Notes: a model not told the origin generated them from the sequence alone. 64,000 bases of DNA from Enteroscipio rubneri (GCF_002899715.1 NZ_PPEK01000006.1:80693-144692), one strand, 5' to 3'; positions 1-9,138 are shown, counted from the stretch's first letter. A program made the numbers and translations.

Positions 1-2
1 CG

Positions 3-1355
3 TTCCGCGCGATATTCGTCACGCATATCGGTCCCGGCCTGAGCTGGATCGTGTTTGCCGTCGCAGTGCTGCTGGCGCTCGGCGTGCTGGCCGAGATTTC
101 CGCGTGGATCGTGGGTCCGTCGCGCGCGCTGCTCGATACGGCGCATGACGGCATTCTGCCGCCTTCGTTCAAGAAAGTGAACAAGCACGGCGTGAGCGTG
201 CAGACCGTTGTCATTCAGGCCATAATCGTGACGGCGTGGGACGCGGTGCTCTGCGGCTCCATCGCGCTGTCCGGCGGTTCGAGCTCTTCGGTGGGCTACC
301 TCACGGCCATCGGTCTGACCGTAGTCATCTATCTGGTGGGCTACGTGCTGTTCTTCCTGGGGTACTTCTACCTCATCTTCAAGAAGAAGGGTCTCCAGCG
401 GTCCTTCCAGCTGCCCGGCGGCACGCCTTTCAAGGCGATCGTTGCCGGCGTGGGCCTGCTCATGACGGTGGCGACGCTCATCATCTCGTTCTTCCCGTCG
501 TCGAACCTCGATGCCCAGTCGAACGCGGTATATCAGGCAACTCTCGGCGTGGCCTTCGTCGTATCGGTGGCTATTCCGTTCGTCATCTACGCGTTGCGCC
601 ATCATTGGGCTCCGAAGGATGCTGTTCCTGCCGCCGTTGCGAGCGGTTCGGCGACTGCAGACAACACGGTCGGCGGATCTGGCCATGTCGCCGGCGTTGC
701 GGACCCTGCGCGCATGCAGGCGCAGCCGTCCGATCCGGTTGCAGCCAATCCCACGGTGGGCGCGGCGTCTTCTGCAACATCGAGTGCACAGGAGAGCGGC
801 AAAATCAACAAGCGCACGCGCGCCAAAGACTCGCTCAACGATCCGCGCCCGGCAGGCGCAAGCGGATCGTCGGCCGGTGGCGGTTTGGGCGGTCGCGTGG
901 CGCAGGGCATCTCGGCGGCCGTTGTCAGCGTAACGAGTCGACCGGCAGGCCCTCTGTCCGTGGACACCGAGGAGACCGGAGCCACCATCGAGGTTGTTCG
1001 CATGCCAGACGATGGCGCTTCGAAGGAAGATCGCGGCGGCGATCCGGCAATGCCGACCGACCGGACTTCGAAGGGCGCGGGTTCCGCAGCGACAGCAGGC
1101 GCTCCCGCAGATTCGCTGACGAACGACGTTCCTCCCGCATGCGCGGCGCCCTTCGACCGCGATGGGCGCAAGAGCGCCGCGAGCGTGCGGGACGATCTGA
1201 TCGATCGCACCGCGTCGGCCGATGCTGATATGCGGTCGAGCGTCACGGAGGGCGTGGTTGGACAAGGCCTGCCGAATGCCGACCCCGACACTCCCGATCC
1301 GCGGCACGAAACGGGCGTGGATACGAACGCGTCCCAGGACGATCTCGATCGCTAG
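3..1355 (+). CDS. gadC: Glutamate:GABA antiporter-like APC transporter, C-terminal part (5' end outside window)
   Basis: The frame is open from the window edge, so the gene starts upstream; the first GTG inside the window, at 51, is an internal codon. The visible part begins in a membrane helix and contains the motif GPSRALLDTAHDGILPP, typical of the GadC branch of the APC amino-acid permeases, then about four more membrane segments ending near base 600. This family exchanges external glutamate for internal GABA across the cytoplasmic membrane. Glutamate decarboxylase follows 64 bp downstream, which supports the assignment. After the last helix there is an unusually long hydrophilic tail of about 250 residues, rich in Ala, Gly, Ser, Asp and Arg. 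It keeps the frame but has no domain I recognise; known GadC C-plugs are only a few tens of residues. GadC identity is strong from context; substrate is inferred. Confidence 0.85.
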   Translation, partial: FRAIFVTHIGPGLSWIVFAVAVLLALGVLAEISAWIVGPSRALLDTAHDGILPPSFKKVNKHGVSVQTVVIQAIIVTAWDAVLCGSIALSGGSSSSVGYLTAIGLTVVIYLVGYVLFFLGYFYLIFKKKGLQRSFQLPGGTPFKAIVAGVGLLMTVATLIISFFPSSNLDAQSNAVYQATLGVAFVVSVAIPFVIYALRHHWAPKDAVPAAVASGSATADNTVGGSGHVAGVADPARMQAQPSDPVAANPTVGAASSATSSAQESGKINKRTRAKDSLNDPRPAGASGSSAGGGLGGRVAQGISAAVVSVTSRPAGPLSVDTEETGATIEVVRMPDDGASKEDRGGDPAMPTDRTSKGAGSAATAGAPADSLTNDVPPACAAPFDRDGRKSAASVRDDLIDRTASADADMRSSVTEGVVGQGLPNADPDTPDPRHETGVDTNASQDDLDR

Positions 1356-1419
1356 CATGTGCGATCGGTCGGCCGATCTCACCCCGTGTTCTATCACCAT
1401 ATCGATATAGGAGGTTTTC

Positions 1420-2910
1420 ATGGAACAGCAAACGAGCACGAGCAAGGTCCTCGACAGCATGGATGAGGGCACGAAGTACCTGACCCCGATCTTTGGCTCC
1501 GAATCGTCCGATGCGTCGATGCCGCGTCTTACGATGAACGATAAGCCGGTCGAGCCGCGCATAGCCTATGAGATGATCAAGGAATACCTGTCCATCGAGG
1601 GCAACGCCACGCAGAACCTCACCACGTTCTGCCAGACCTACATGGAGCCCATGGCCACCAAGATCATGGCCGAGACGATGGAGAAGAACGCCATCGACAA
1701 GGACGAGTATCCCATGACGGCCGACCTCGAGAACCGCTGCGTTGCCATGATCGGCAACCTGTGGCATGCAAACCAGGACGAGGAGCCCATGGGTACCTCG
1801 ACCGTCGGCTCGTCCGAGGCTTGCATGCTGGGCGGCCTCGGCATGCTGTTCCGCTGGAAGAAGTTGGCCTCGGCCGCCGGCGTGGACATCTACTCCGAGA
1901 CTCGTCCGAACCTGGTTATCAGCGCAGGGTACCAGGTATGCTGGGAGAAGTTCTGCCGCTACTGGGATATCGAGATGCGCCTCGTGCCGCTCGAGAAGGA
2001 TCATCTGTCCCTTAATATGGATACGGTTATGGACTATGTCGACGACTACACCATCGGCATCACGGCCATCCTCGGCATTACCTACACCGGTAAGTTCGAC
2101 GATGTGCAGAAGCTTGACGAGCTGGTGGAGAAGTACAACGAAGCGCATCCGAAGCTTCCCATCCGCATTCACGTGGACGGCGCGTCGGGCGGCATGTTCG
2201 CTCCGTTCGTGGAGCCCGACCTGGTGTGGGACTTCCAGTTGAAGAACGTGTGGTCCATCAACTGCTCCGGCCACAAGTACGGTCTCGTGTACCCCGGCAT
2301 CGGCTGGGTGGTGTGGCGCAGCAAGGAGGCGCTGCCCGAGGACCTGATCTTCTGGGTGAGCTACCTGGGCGGCGAGGAAGCCACGATGGCTATCAACTTC
2401 TCGCGCTCCGCATCGCAGATCGTGGGCCAGTACTACGTGCTCATGCGCAACGGCTTCGAGGGATTCAAGGAGATCCAGGAGCGCACGCTCGACGTGGCGC
2501 GCTACCTGGCGTTGGAGCTCGATGAGATGGGCATCTTCGAAATCTACGAGAACGCCAGCCATATTCCTATCGTGTGCTGGGGTCTCAAGGAAGACGCCGG
2601 CGTCGAGTGGTCGCTCTACGACCTGTCCGACCGTCTGCGCATGAGCGGCTGGTTGGTGCCTGCCTACCCGATGCCCGCCGACATGCAGGACACGACCGTC
2701 CAGCGCGTCGTGGCGCGCGCCGACTTCTCCATGCAGCTGGCCATACGCCTTGTGGAGGACATGAAGAAGGAAATCGATACGCTGAACAAGGCGAAGTTCG
2801 TCACCGGCAACACGCAGGGTGTCATCCAGACCGGCTTCAACCACGGCGGTCGCGCGGCAGTCGATAAGGGCGAGAAGGTGCAGACGAAGGCGAAGACTTC
2901 GAAGAAGTAG
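1420..2910 (+). CDS. gadB: Glutamate decarboxylase (PLP-dependent)
   Basis: Converts glutamate to GABA and CO2 while consuming a proton; it is the cytoplasmic partner of the upstream antiporter in acid resistance. The 496-residue protein is close to the usual size of about 466 for GadB, with a Lys-rich C-terminus. Seen directly: the SINCSGHKYGL motif carrying the Schiff-base lysine at residue 286 (preceded by His285), the HVDGASGGMFAPF stretch typical of group II decarboxylases, and the substrate-site segment GTSTVGSSEA. The start is supported by AGGAGG seven bases before the ATG. It probably shares a transcript with the antiporter gene, and a strong intrinsic terminator lies about 85 bp after the stop. 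Nothing is missing from the active site as far as can be seen. Confidence 0.96.
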   Translation: MEQQTSTSKVLDSMDEGTKYLTPIFGSESSDASMPRLTMNDKPVEPRIAYEMIKEYLSIEGNATQNLTTFCQTYMEPMATKIMAETMEKNAIDKDEYPMTADLENRCVAMIGNLWHANQDEEPMGTSTVGSSEACMLGGLGMLFRWKKLASAAGVDIYSETRPNLVISAGYQVCWEKFCRYWDIEMRLVPLEKDHLSLNMDTVMDYVDDYTIGITAILGITYTGKFDDVQKLDELVEKYNEAHPKLPIRIHVDGASGGMFAPFVEPDLVWDFQLKNVWSINCSGHKYGLVYPGIGWVVWRSKEALPEDLIFWVSYLGGEEATMAINFSRSASQIVGQYYVLMRNGFEGFKEIQERTLDVARYLALELDEMGIFEIYENASHIPIVCWGLKEDAGVEWSLYDLSDRLRMSGWLVPAYPMPADMQDTTVQRVVARADFSMQLAIRLVEDMKKEIDTLNKAKFVTGNTQGVIQTGFNHGGRAAVDKGEKVQTKAKTSKK

Positions 2911-2993
2911 CCGCCTGATCGGGTTTCGCCGTCGACCATTCGGAGGCCTCGAACCTTCGAACATTCGACCATCGAACGCCCCGACTATCCGAA

Positions 2994-3023
2994 CGCCCCG
3001 GCCGATCGGCCGGGGCGTTTTTT
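2994..3023 (+). terminator. Intrinsic terminator after gadB
   Basis: A perfect 10-bp GC-rich stem (CGCCCCGGCC / GGCCGGGGCG) with a GATC loop is followed by six T residues. It closes the gadC-gadB unit. Confidence 0.92.
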
Positions 3024-3116
3024 CGGCTCCTCGCGCGCAACGCATGCAACCATCTCGTTCCGTGCCCCAGCCCGGGATGCCTGCGTTCAGGATTCTCGCC
3101 GTTCATGTCTTAAAGT

Positions 3117-3265
3117 GGCAGAGATTTCGAGGTATGTGATTTTCTTTCAAACGCAAGCTCGCTTGAGAACACATGTAAAATCTCTGACCAGGCAAAATGC
3201 TGCCGTCTATTCATGAATACCCAATTTCTGCCTCTGAACAAATCACATACCTCGAAATCTCTGCC
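3117..3265. repeat. Inverted-repeat element, copy A (26-bp perfect arms)
   Basis: Positions 3117-3142 are the exact reverse complement of 3240-3265, enclosing a 97-bp loop that is more AT-rich than its surroundings. The outer ends read GGCAGAGA...TCTCTGCC and the arms contain GGTATGTGA. A second element with nearly the same arms, but a different centre, lies at 27418-27556. The right arm ends 21 bp before the likely start of the nuclease-like gene. The remainder of the 2911-3286 gap holds the gadB terminator and nothing else I recognise. Confidence 0.9.
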
Positions 3266-3286
3266 AAAAAGTCGTACCATAAGTGC

Positions 3287-4258
3287 ATGGATGTGATTAT
3301 CGGATACGAATCGGCTTTGCAATACTGGCGAACTGTCGGCCCTCGTTTCCTGCATGGGGCGAAGGAGCGTCGGTCGGCCACTGCGTGCGCACGGAAGGCG
3401 ATGCGGTCGCAGGAGAAACCGCGCCTTTCCGAAGGCAACCGACGTCCGGCTGGATGCACGCTGCCGGTGAACGCGCTCGTGGGAACGACGTCGGCGCGGG
3501 TGCAAACCAAGAGCGTGCTCGGGCACAGATGGGGTTCCCTCCCCGAACAATCGGTAGAGGCCGCCGGCGAAGGGTTCTTCGTCAGCACCCCGGAATTCTG
3601 CTATCTGCAGATGGCAAGCAGGCTGAGCCTTGCGCGGCTCATCCAGCTGGGGTGCGAGCTTTGCGGTACGTACGCTCAACAGGATACCGGTCCGGCAGCT
3701 CGTCGCGAGGTCGCGTTGACGTCGGTTGATGGGCTTCGAGCTTTCGTCGAAGCCGCATCCCATGCTTACGGGCGCGCGAAGGCTTTGCGAGCGCTTTGCT
3801 TTGTGGCGGACGGCGCTGCCTCTCCGATGGAGACCGTACTGATGCTTCTGCTGTGCCTGCCGTATCGGCTGGGCGGGTACGGAATCGAGCAACCGCAGAT
3901 CAACTACCATGTGACCGTACCGAACCGCCGGCGAAAGCTTGCCGACCGGACATACTGCGAGTGCGATCTCTGCTGGCCCGGGTCGAATCTAGCCGTCGAG
4001 TACGATAGCGTTTTGTATCATCTTGACCCCGACCGGCAAGAGAGTGACGCGCGTCGCCGCGGAACGCTCGTCTCGCTGGGATTCACGGTGCTGACCGTCT
4101 CGCGTAAGCAGGTTATGGACGGCGGAGCGTTCAACCGGCTTGCCCATCAAATAGCGAACCTGACGGGCAAGCGGCTGCGCTACGTCGACCCCGGCTTCAC
4201 CCGAGCCCATCTCGCGCTGCGCGAGGAGCTGTTCCAGGGGATGGGGAGCGGGGAGTAG
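3287..4258 (+). CDS. Hypothetical protein with DUF559/Vsr-like nuclease fold at the C-terminus
   Basis: The predicted 323-residue protein starts at the ATG reading MDVIIGYESALQYW. An in-frame upstream ATG at 3197 would lie inside the inverted-repeat element and is less likely. The last third contains ECDLCWPGSNLAVEYDS, then an Asp/Arg-rich segment (DPDRQESDARRR) and a GFTVLTVSRKQV strand. This layout matches the PD-(D/E)xK core of DUF559/very-short-patch-repair-like endonucleases, with likely metal ligands in the ECD and VEYD elements. The N-terminal two thirds have no domain I can name and may serve recognition. The gene stands alone between the repeat element and an oppositely oriented regulator. 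Nuclease activity is inferred from the motif pattern only; a housekeeping or defence role is equally possible. Confidence 0.65.
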   Translation: MDVIIGYESALQYWRTVGPRFLHGAKERRSATACARKAMRSQEKPRLSEGNRRPAGCTLPVNALVGTTSARVQTKSVLGHRWGSLPEQSVEAAGEGFFVSTPEFCYLQMASRLSLARLIQLGCELCGTYAQQDTGPAARREVALTSVDGLRAFVEAASHAYGRAKALRALCFVADGAASPMETVLMLLLCLPYRLGGYGIEQPQINYHVTVPNRRRKLADRTYCECDLCWPGSNLAVEYDSVLYHLDPDRQESDARRRGTLVSLGFTVLTVSRKQVMDGGAFNRLAHQIANLTGKRLRYVDPGFTRAHLALREELFQGMGSGE

Positions 4259-4266
4259 ACTTCCCG

Positions 4267-4854
4267 TTATCCGAACAATCGATAGGCCAGAAGGCCGAGG
4301 GCAGCGCCGATGGCGAGGGCTGCTGCCATCTTGATGCAGCCTTTGACCAGGCGATTCTGACGGGCGCGCTGGCTCTTCGGGTTGTCGCGGTCGATGGACT
4401 CGCCCTTCGAGAACGCCACCAGCTCACGATACGTCACCACGTCGTTCTGCTTTTTGAGGCGATCGATCATGATGGCCGCCGCCATGCACACGGCCCACAG
4501 CAGCAGCGCGATGATGGTCGTGGGAACCATGTCCCACCCCCAGAAGAACAAGCCCCCGAAGAACATCGCCAGCGCCGTGATCCCGAACCCCATCATCGCC
4601 CAGGCGAGTTTGTCCATCTTCTTGCGGTCTTGCTCGATTGCTTCCTTCATGGCTTCCACGTCTCCTTTGATCAGTTCGTCGACTGTTACGTCGAAGAGGA
4701 CGCTGAGCAGCAGCAGGCTTTCCACGTCGGGGTAGGTCTTGTCGTTCTCCCAACTTGAGACGGTTTGGCGCGAGACGTATATCTTCGTGGCAAGATCGTC
4801 TTGTGAGAGTCCGCGTTCCGTCCGATGCCGTTTGATCTGACTGCCGAGCTCCAT
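4267..4854 (-). CDS. XRE-family transcriptional regulator with C-terminal membrane segments
   Basis: 195 residues from the ATG giving MELGSQIKRHRTERGLSQ; an AAGGGA ribosome site precedes it, so I prefer this to an ATG 18 codons upstream. Residues 1-65 form a Cro/CI-type helix-turn-helix (LATKIYVSRQTVSSWEN). A charged linker leads to two adjacent hydrophobic helices (about residues 85-130) and a third at the C-terminus. This layout is common in Firmicute and Actinobacterial membrane-tethered regulators of unknown signal. It is convergent with the nuclease-like gene, only 8 bp separating the stops. The target genes cannot be told from the sequence. Confidence 0.88.
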   Translation of the reverse strand: MELGSQIKRHRTERGLSQDDLATKIYVSRQTVSSWENDKTYPDVESLLLLSVLFDVTVDELIKGDVEAMKEAIEQDRKKMDKLAWAMMGFGITALAMFFGGLFFWGWDMVPTTIIALLLWAVCMAAAIMIDRLKKQNDVVTYRELVAFSKGESIDRDNPKSQRARQNRLVKGCIKMAAALAIGAALGLLAYRLFG

Positions 4855-5127
4855 GCGTTTCCCTTCGCTGATCACAGGTTGCCATGACGCAGGCAAGCTT
4901 ACCATCAAAAGACCTTGACACGCCTCGCCCTAAGGCGTTTTCCTCGTGACAAATGTGCTTTACAACGCTTTTGAACAGGTGGTATAGTCCCGAACATCTG
5001 CGTGAGAACGACAGGACCGTTCTCGATCCGCCCATGCGCTCCTTGTAAACTCGAATATGGTACGATGACGCCGCAGTGCAATGAACGACAGTAGCGCATG
5101 GCGGCGGGCATCGCGAAGGGGGTTCTC

Positions 5128-6063
5128 GTGCGGATCGAATCGCTCATGCTGTTTCTTCGCGTGGTCGAAAGCGGCTCGATCTCTCGTGCGGCGCGCGAAT
5201 CTTTTATCTCTCAACAAGGCGCAAGCGCCGCTATCAAGGGTTTAGAGCAAGATTTCGGCATCGAGCTGTTCGACCGCGCAAGCAGTCGGCTGCAGCTGAC
5301 TGCACGGGGAAGGCGTTTCGCCCGTGAAGCCGAGCAGGTGGTTGCGGCATATCGCCGCATGCAGGCCGTAGCAGCACTCGATTCCGATGTGGGGCCGTCC
5401 GAGCCGCTGCGCATCGTGACGACGCCGCATGCGCTCCACGTGCTCGCTCCGGTTTTCGATGCGTACCGCCACATCAACGATGGCGAGATCCCGCTCCTGT
5501 TCACCGAGGAAAGTTTGTTCGATATCGTGGAAACGTTCCCCGGCCTCATGCCTGACGTTGTGTACGTGATAAACCTTCCCACGTTCATGCGCGACATCAT
5601 CGGCAGGATAGGCGCATCGTTCGAACCGGTCGTCGTGTCGGAGCTCATGTTGTGCTGTTCGGCGGACTCTCCGCTGGCCGATCGCAAGCGAATCGATGCG
5701 CACGAGCTGGCCGGGGTTCCCATCGTATGCTATAACGAAGCGCTTCTCATTCGCCTCGTGAGCCATGTTTTGAAGGACATCGAAGGAGCGGATATTTACG
5801 TGCAGACCTCCAATCTGGAGTTGCTTGGCGAGATGATGGAGCGGCAGCACATGGTCAGCTTCACCGATTCCCTGTCGGTTCAATTGAACGGCCTGACGGG
5901 CGGCCAGTGCGTCGTGCCCATCGACGGTAGCGTGCGCTTCACGACAGGCATCCTCGGATCGGCCGAAAGCGAGCAGGCGAGGCGTTTCGCGTCGTTTTTC
6001 AAACGGTTCTTCCGTACGACGTGCGCAAACTATCTTGATCGTTACCCTATCGAGCCGCAGTAA
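5128..6063 (+). CDS. LysR-family transcriptional regulator
   Basis: 311 residues. I place the start at GTG 5128 (MRIESLMLFLRV) because AAGGGGG precedes it at the right distance; an ATG ten codons upstream has no such site. Residues 1-60 are the winged helix-turn-helix (SGSISRAARESFISQQGASAAIKGLEQDFG), followed by a LysR-type effector-binding domain. It lies upstream of, and on the same strand as, a ferredoxin and the molybdoenzyme operon. LysR proteins often control adjacent genes, so it may regulate that operon, but the effector is unknown. Confidence 0.88.
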   Translation: MRIESLMLFLRVVESGSISRAARESFISQQGASAAIKGLEQDFGIELFDRASSRLQLTARGRRFAREAEQVVAAYRRMQAVAALDSDVGPSEPLRIVTTPHALHVLAPVFDAYRHINDGEIPLLFTEESLFDIVETFPGLMPDVVYVINLPTFMRDIIGRIGASFEPVVVSELMLCCSADSPLADRKRIDAHELAGVPIVCYNEALLIRLVSHVLKDIEGADIYVQTSNLELLGEMMERQHMVSFTDSLSVQLNGLTGGQCVVPIDGSVRFTTGILGSAESEQARRFASFFKRFFRTTCANYLDRYPIEPQ

Positions 6064-6085
6064 ACGGAAGCGCTGCAAGGAAGCT

Positions 6086-6289
6086 ATGAAGTTCACGCGC
6101 TACGAGATAACGCAGCAGCTATGCCGACAGTGCGGCTCCTGCGCGCGCGCCTGCCCTCGCAACGCTGTTGCGGAAGGGGAGGACAAACGCTATCGGATCG
6201 ATCAGAAGATATGCGACGGCTGCGGCATGTGCCAGGCGGCATGCAAGCTGCGCGCCATATCGAAGCGCAAGGGCCTCTTCTCCTCCTAG
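6086..6289 (+). CDS. Small 2[4Fe-4S] ferredoxin-like protein
   Basis: 67 residues from the ATG giving MKFTRYEITQQ, with an AAGGA ribosome site; it begins 22 bp after the LysR stop, so the two may be co-transcribed. It carries two clusters of the C-x2-C-x2-C-x3-C(P) type: CRQCGSCARACP and CDGCGMCQAAC. The first cluster keeps the usual final proline; the second replaces it with Lys. It probably passes electrons in the cytoplasm, perhaps for the downstream molybdoenzyme, though the 510-bp gap to that operon makes the link uncertain. Confidence 0.85.
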   Translation: MKFTRYEITQQLCRQCGSCARACPRNAVAEGEDKRYRIDQKICDGCGMCQAACKLRAISKRKGLFSS

Positions 6290-6497
6290 ACTTCTCCGAA
6301 GCTGCGTGCGACGTTGCGAGAGCGCCGCAGCCCGATACGGACAGCCGCCTTCCGTCCGAGTATTCCGCCGCCACGAACTATGCTTCGCTTCGAGTGCAAG
6401 AGCGGCTTGCCTGCGCTTCACTCGGAAGGCCGGCACGTCTGCGCTTCGCGCACAGGAGCGCACAACCTTTCTTTGTGGGCGCATCGGGTTTTTCTGT

Positions 6498-6526
6498 TTG
6501 CCAACGGCATTTCCAGCCTGCACAAT
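6498..6526 (+). promoter_or_regulatory. Possible promoter for the molybdoenzyme operon
   Basis: TTGCCA, a 17-bp spacer and CACAAT form a sigma-70-like pair within the 510-bp gap 6290-6799. It would leave a long leader of about 265 bases before the ATG at 6800. I see no convincing small gene, riboswitch or terminator elsewhere in this gap. Low confidence because the -10 box is poor. Confidence 0.25.
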
Positions 6527-6799
6527 CGAAATTGAACAACGGGGAGTTTGTCGCACATGCATAGATCGATTGTGTTCGAAGCGCATCGAGCGCGATTCGA
6601 GAGGTAGGCGCTCGGCCGGCACGTGAATTTTGCCGCGCGGTTATCAGGTCGCCCTAGCGGCGGGCGCCTACCGCCGCATGCATCGCCAGGGCGGGGAAAA
6701 AACACCGTGCTGGCAGCATGGGTCAAAACCGCGTCATACACAGCTCGCAGGAGAAAGGGGGATCGCAGGCGATCGTTCAAACGCGAGAAAGGAGACGGT

Positions 6800-9136
6800 A
6801 TGGCATCGATCATCCCTCTGCCCGACGGGGGAAAGATAGTGAAGACGAACTGCTTCGAATGCCACGCGAAATGCGGAGTGCTGTGCGAGGTTGACAAGGA
6901 TGGCACTCTCGTGAACGTGAAGGGCAATCCTGAAGACCCGCGCAGTGAAGGCAGGATGTGCGGCAAAGGGCTTTCGGCGCGTGCGATCCTCTACGATCCC
7001 GATAGACTCAGATATCCGCTGCGGCGCAAAGGCGAGCGCGGTGCCGGCGACTGGGAGCAGATCACCTGGGACGAAGCGATCGAATGGCTGGCCGGACGCG
7101 TCGAGGAAATCACCGCAGAGCACGGCGCCGAATCCATCGCCTACGGACAGGGTACCGGGCGCGGCACGAACCAGTGGACCGGTCGCGCCGGCAACGCGGG
7201 CGGGCGCGTGCACCATAGCCTTTCGCCCGGCAACATCTGCCTCGTGCCCATGATGGTGCAGGCGCTATTGCAGTTCGGCATGTTCCCCACCTTCGATGGC
7301 TGCGACTTCGACAATGCCGACTGCATCGTGTTCTGGGGTTCGAACTCGGTATGGACCGAGCCCACCTACACGTCGGGGCAGATAGGGCGCAGCCGCGACC
7401 GCGGTGCAAAGCTCATCGTCATCGACCCGTTCTTCGAGCATCCGCTGGCTGCGAAGGCCGACTGTTTCCTGGGCGTTCGCCCCGGCTCCGATACGTACGT
7501 GGCCTACGCGTGGCTCAACGTCATCATGAACGAAGGGCTTTACGACCGCGCGTTCACGCAGAAGCACACCAACGCGCCGATGCTCATCATCGAAGGAGCC
7601 GATGTGCCGTTGAACGAAGCGTTGCTGCGCGAGGGTGGCAACCCGCAGGCCATGCTCGTGTGGGATAGGAAAACGCAGTCCATGGTGGAGATCCACAGCA
7701 AAGACATCGACGAGGACATCGAATACCGGGGCACGGTGAAGACGGTCGACGGCCAAGAGGTGCCCGTGAAGACCGTCTGGCTGGGCTTGAAGGAGCGCGC
7801 AGACCAGTGGACGCCCGAAGCCGCCGAGGAGAAGTGCTGGGTCAAAGCCGATGTCATTCGGGAATCCGCGCGCATGTACGCCCAGGCGCCGGCCGCCACC
7901 ATCAATGTGTTTCAGGGCCTTGAGGAGCAGACGAACTGCAAGGACACGTTGCAGCTGGTGAATTGCATCATCGCTATCTGCGGCAACCTGGAGAAGAAGG
8001 GCGGCAATCTGAGCATGCCCTTCTGGAACCAGATGGGCCCGCTGACTGGCGCCGAGCCGGCTACCCAACGCGAGCTTCGCGTGGTGGACGAGCGTGCGAG
8101 CGGATCCATTTACGGGATATCGAATCCCACGTGCCTGTTCGAGGCTATGCGCACGGGGAAGCCTTACCCGCTCAAAGGCTACATCATGGTGCAGGGCAAC
8201 CCGCTTTCGTGGGCGGAGAACACAGCACTCGTGAAAGAATCGCTCATGTGCCTGGATCTGCTCGTGTGCATGGACTACTACATGTCGCCTACCTGCGAGA
8301 TCGCCGATCTCGTGCTGCCGTCAACCCATTGGACGGAACGCGACTACCTGGCTGACGAGGTGTGCAGCGAGTGGGTATTCGCTCAGCAGAAGGCCGTAGA
8401 GCCTCTCTACGAGCGCAAGAGCGACGTATGGTTCTGGCGCACATTCGGACACCGCCTCAACCCTGAGTGGTGGCCGTGGGAGACGGACGAGGAGCTGTTC
8501 AACTGGCAGCTCGAGCAAACGCATGCCGGCGTTACTTGGGACGAACTCAAGGAGGCGTGGATTCATCGCGTTCCGCAGATGCCTTCGCGCGAGTACGAGC
8601 AGAACGGCTTCGGCACGCCTACCGGGCGCGCGGAGCTCTATTCGGTCATCTGCCTCGTTTCGGGATCGAAGCCCTTCCCCGAGGCCAGCGAACCGAAGGA
8701 AAGCGTGTTCTCGGCACCTGAGCTTGCGGCGGAGTATCCGCTCACGGGTGTCACTGGGCGTCGCTATCCCATCTACTACCATTCGGCGTATCGCGGCATC
8801 CCGCATCTGCGTGAGATCGTGCCCGAGCCCCAGGTGGTGTTCCATACCTCCCTTGCCGAGGAGCTGGGCATCGAGCGAGGCGAATGGGTGTGGATTGAAT
8901 CGCCGACAGGCCGCATCACCATGAAGGCGCGTCCGAGCGACGGGATCGATCCGCGCGTGTGCGTCATCCCGCACGGGTGGTGGCAAGCGTGTCCGGCTCT
9001 CGATTTGCCGGGCTATCCCGACGGCATGTCCAACGCGAACACCATCACGAGCGATCGGGTGTACAACGACGAGTACCTCACGCCGGGCTTGCGCAGCACG
9101 CTGTGCCGCATTGTGAAGAAGAAGGCGGGTGAGTAG
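6800..9136 (+). CDS. Molybdopterin-dependent oxidoreductase catalytic subunit (DMSO reductase family)
   Basis: 778 residues from an ATG with a GAAAGGAGA ribosome site. The N-terminus has the [4Fe-4S] pattern C18-x2-C21-x3-C25-x28-C54. A PGNIC segment near residue 147 places a Cys where family members coordinate molybdenum. Long bis-MGD-binding regions follow (VQGNPLSWAENT; CMDYYMSPTCEIADLVLPS) with the C-terminal MGD-binding fold near residue 650 onward. No Tat signal is visible, so the subunit should act in the cytoplasm or on the inner membrane face. A four-cluster FeS subunit and a DmsC-like anchor follow directly, giving a DmsABC architecture. Relatives in Eggerthella and Gordonibacter include catechol dehydroxylases and other gut-metabolite reductases; the substrate here cannot be read from sequence. 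Confidence 0.92.
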   Translation: MASIIPLPDGGKIVKTNCFECHAKCGVLCEVDKDGTLVNVKGNPEDPRSEGRMCGKGLSARAILYDPDRLRYPLRRKGERGAGDWEQITWDEAIEWLAGRVEEITAEHGAESIAYGQGTGRGTNQWTGRAGNAGGRVHHSLSPGNICLVPMMVQALLQFGMFPTFDGCDFDNADCIVFWGSNSVWTEPTYTSGQIGRSRDRGAKLIVIDPFFEHPLAAKADCFLGVRPGSDTYVAYAWLNVIMNEGLYDRAFTQKHTNAPMLIIEGADVPLNEALLREGGNPQAMLVWDRKTQSMVEIHSKDIDEDIEYRGTVKTVDGQEVPVKTVWLGLKERADQWTPEAAEEKCWVKADVIRESARMYAQAPAATINVFQGLEEQTNCKDTLQLVNCIIAICGNLEKKGGNLSMPFWNQMGPLTGAEPATQRELRVVDERASGSIYGISNPTCLFEAMRTGKPYPLKGYIMVQGNPLSWAENTALVKESLMCLDLLVCMDYYMSPTCEIADLVLPSTHWTERDYLADEVCSEWVFAQQKAVEPLYERKSDVWFWRTFGHRLNPEWWPWETDEELFNWQLEQTHAGVTWDELKEAWIHRVPQMPSREYEQNGFGTPTGRAELYSVICLVSGSKPFPEASEPKESVFSAPELAAEYPLTGVTGRRYPIYYHSAYRGIPHLREIVPEPQVVFHTSLAEELGIERGEWVWIESPTGRITMKARPSDGIDPRVCVIPHGWWQACPALDLPGYPDGMSNANTITSDRVYNDEYLTPGLRSTLCRIVKKKAGE

Positions 9137-9138
9137 CC

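Noticed and set aside
1243..3045. 600-codon open frame antisense to gadB
   Set aside because: It has shadow composition (His, Arg, Val-rich) typical of the antisense of a high-GC gene, and gadB is complete and conserved on the other strand.
3117..3265. Inverted repeat A as an intrinsic terminator
   Set aside because: The loop is 97 bases and the arm is followed by A, not T, on the plus strand; the second copy with covarying arms fits a repeat element better.
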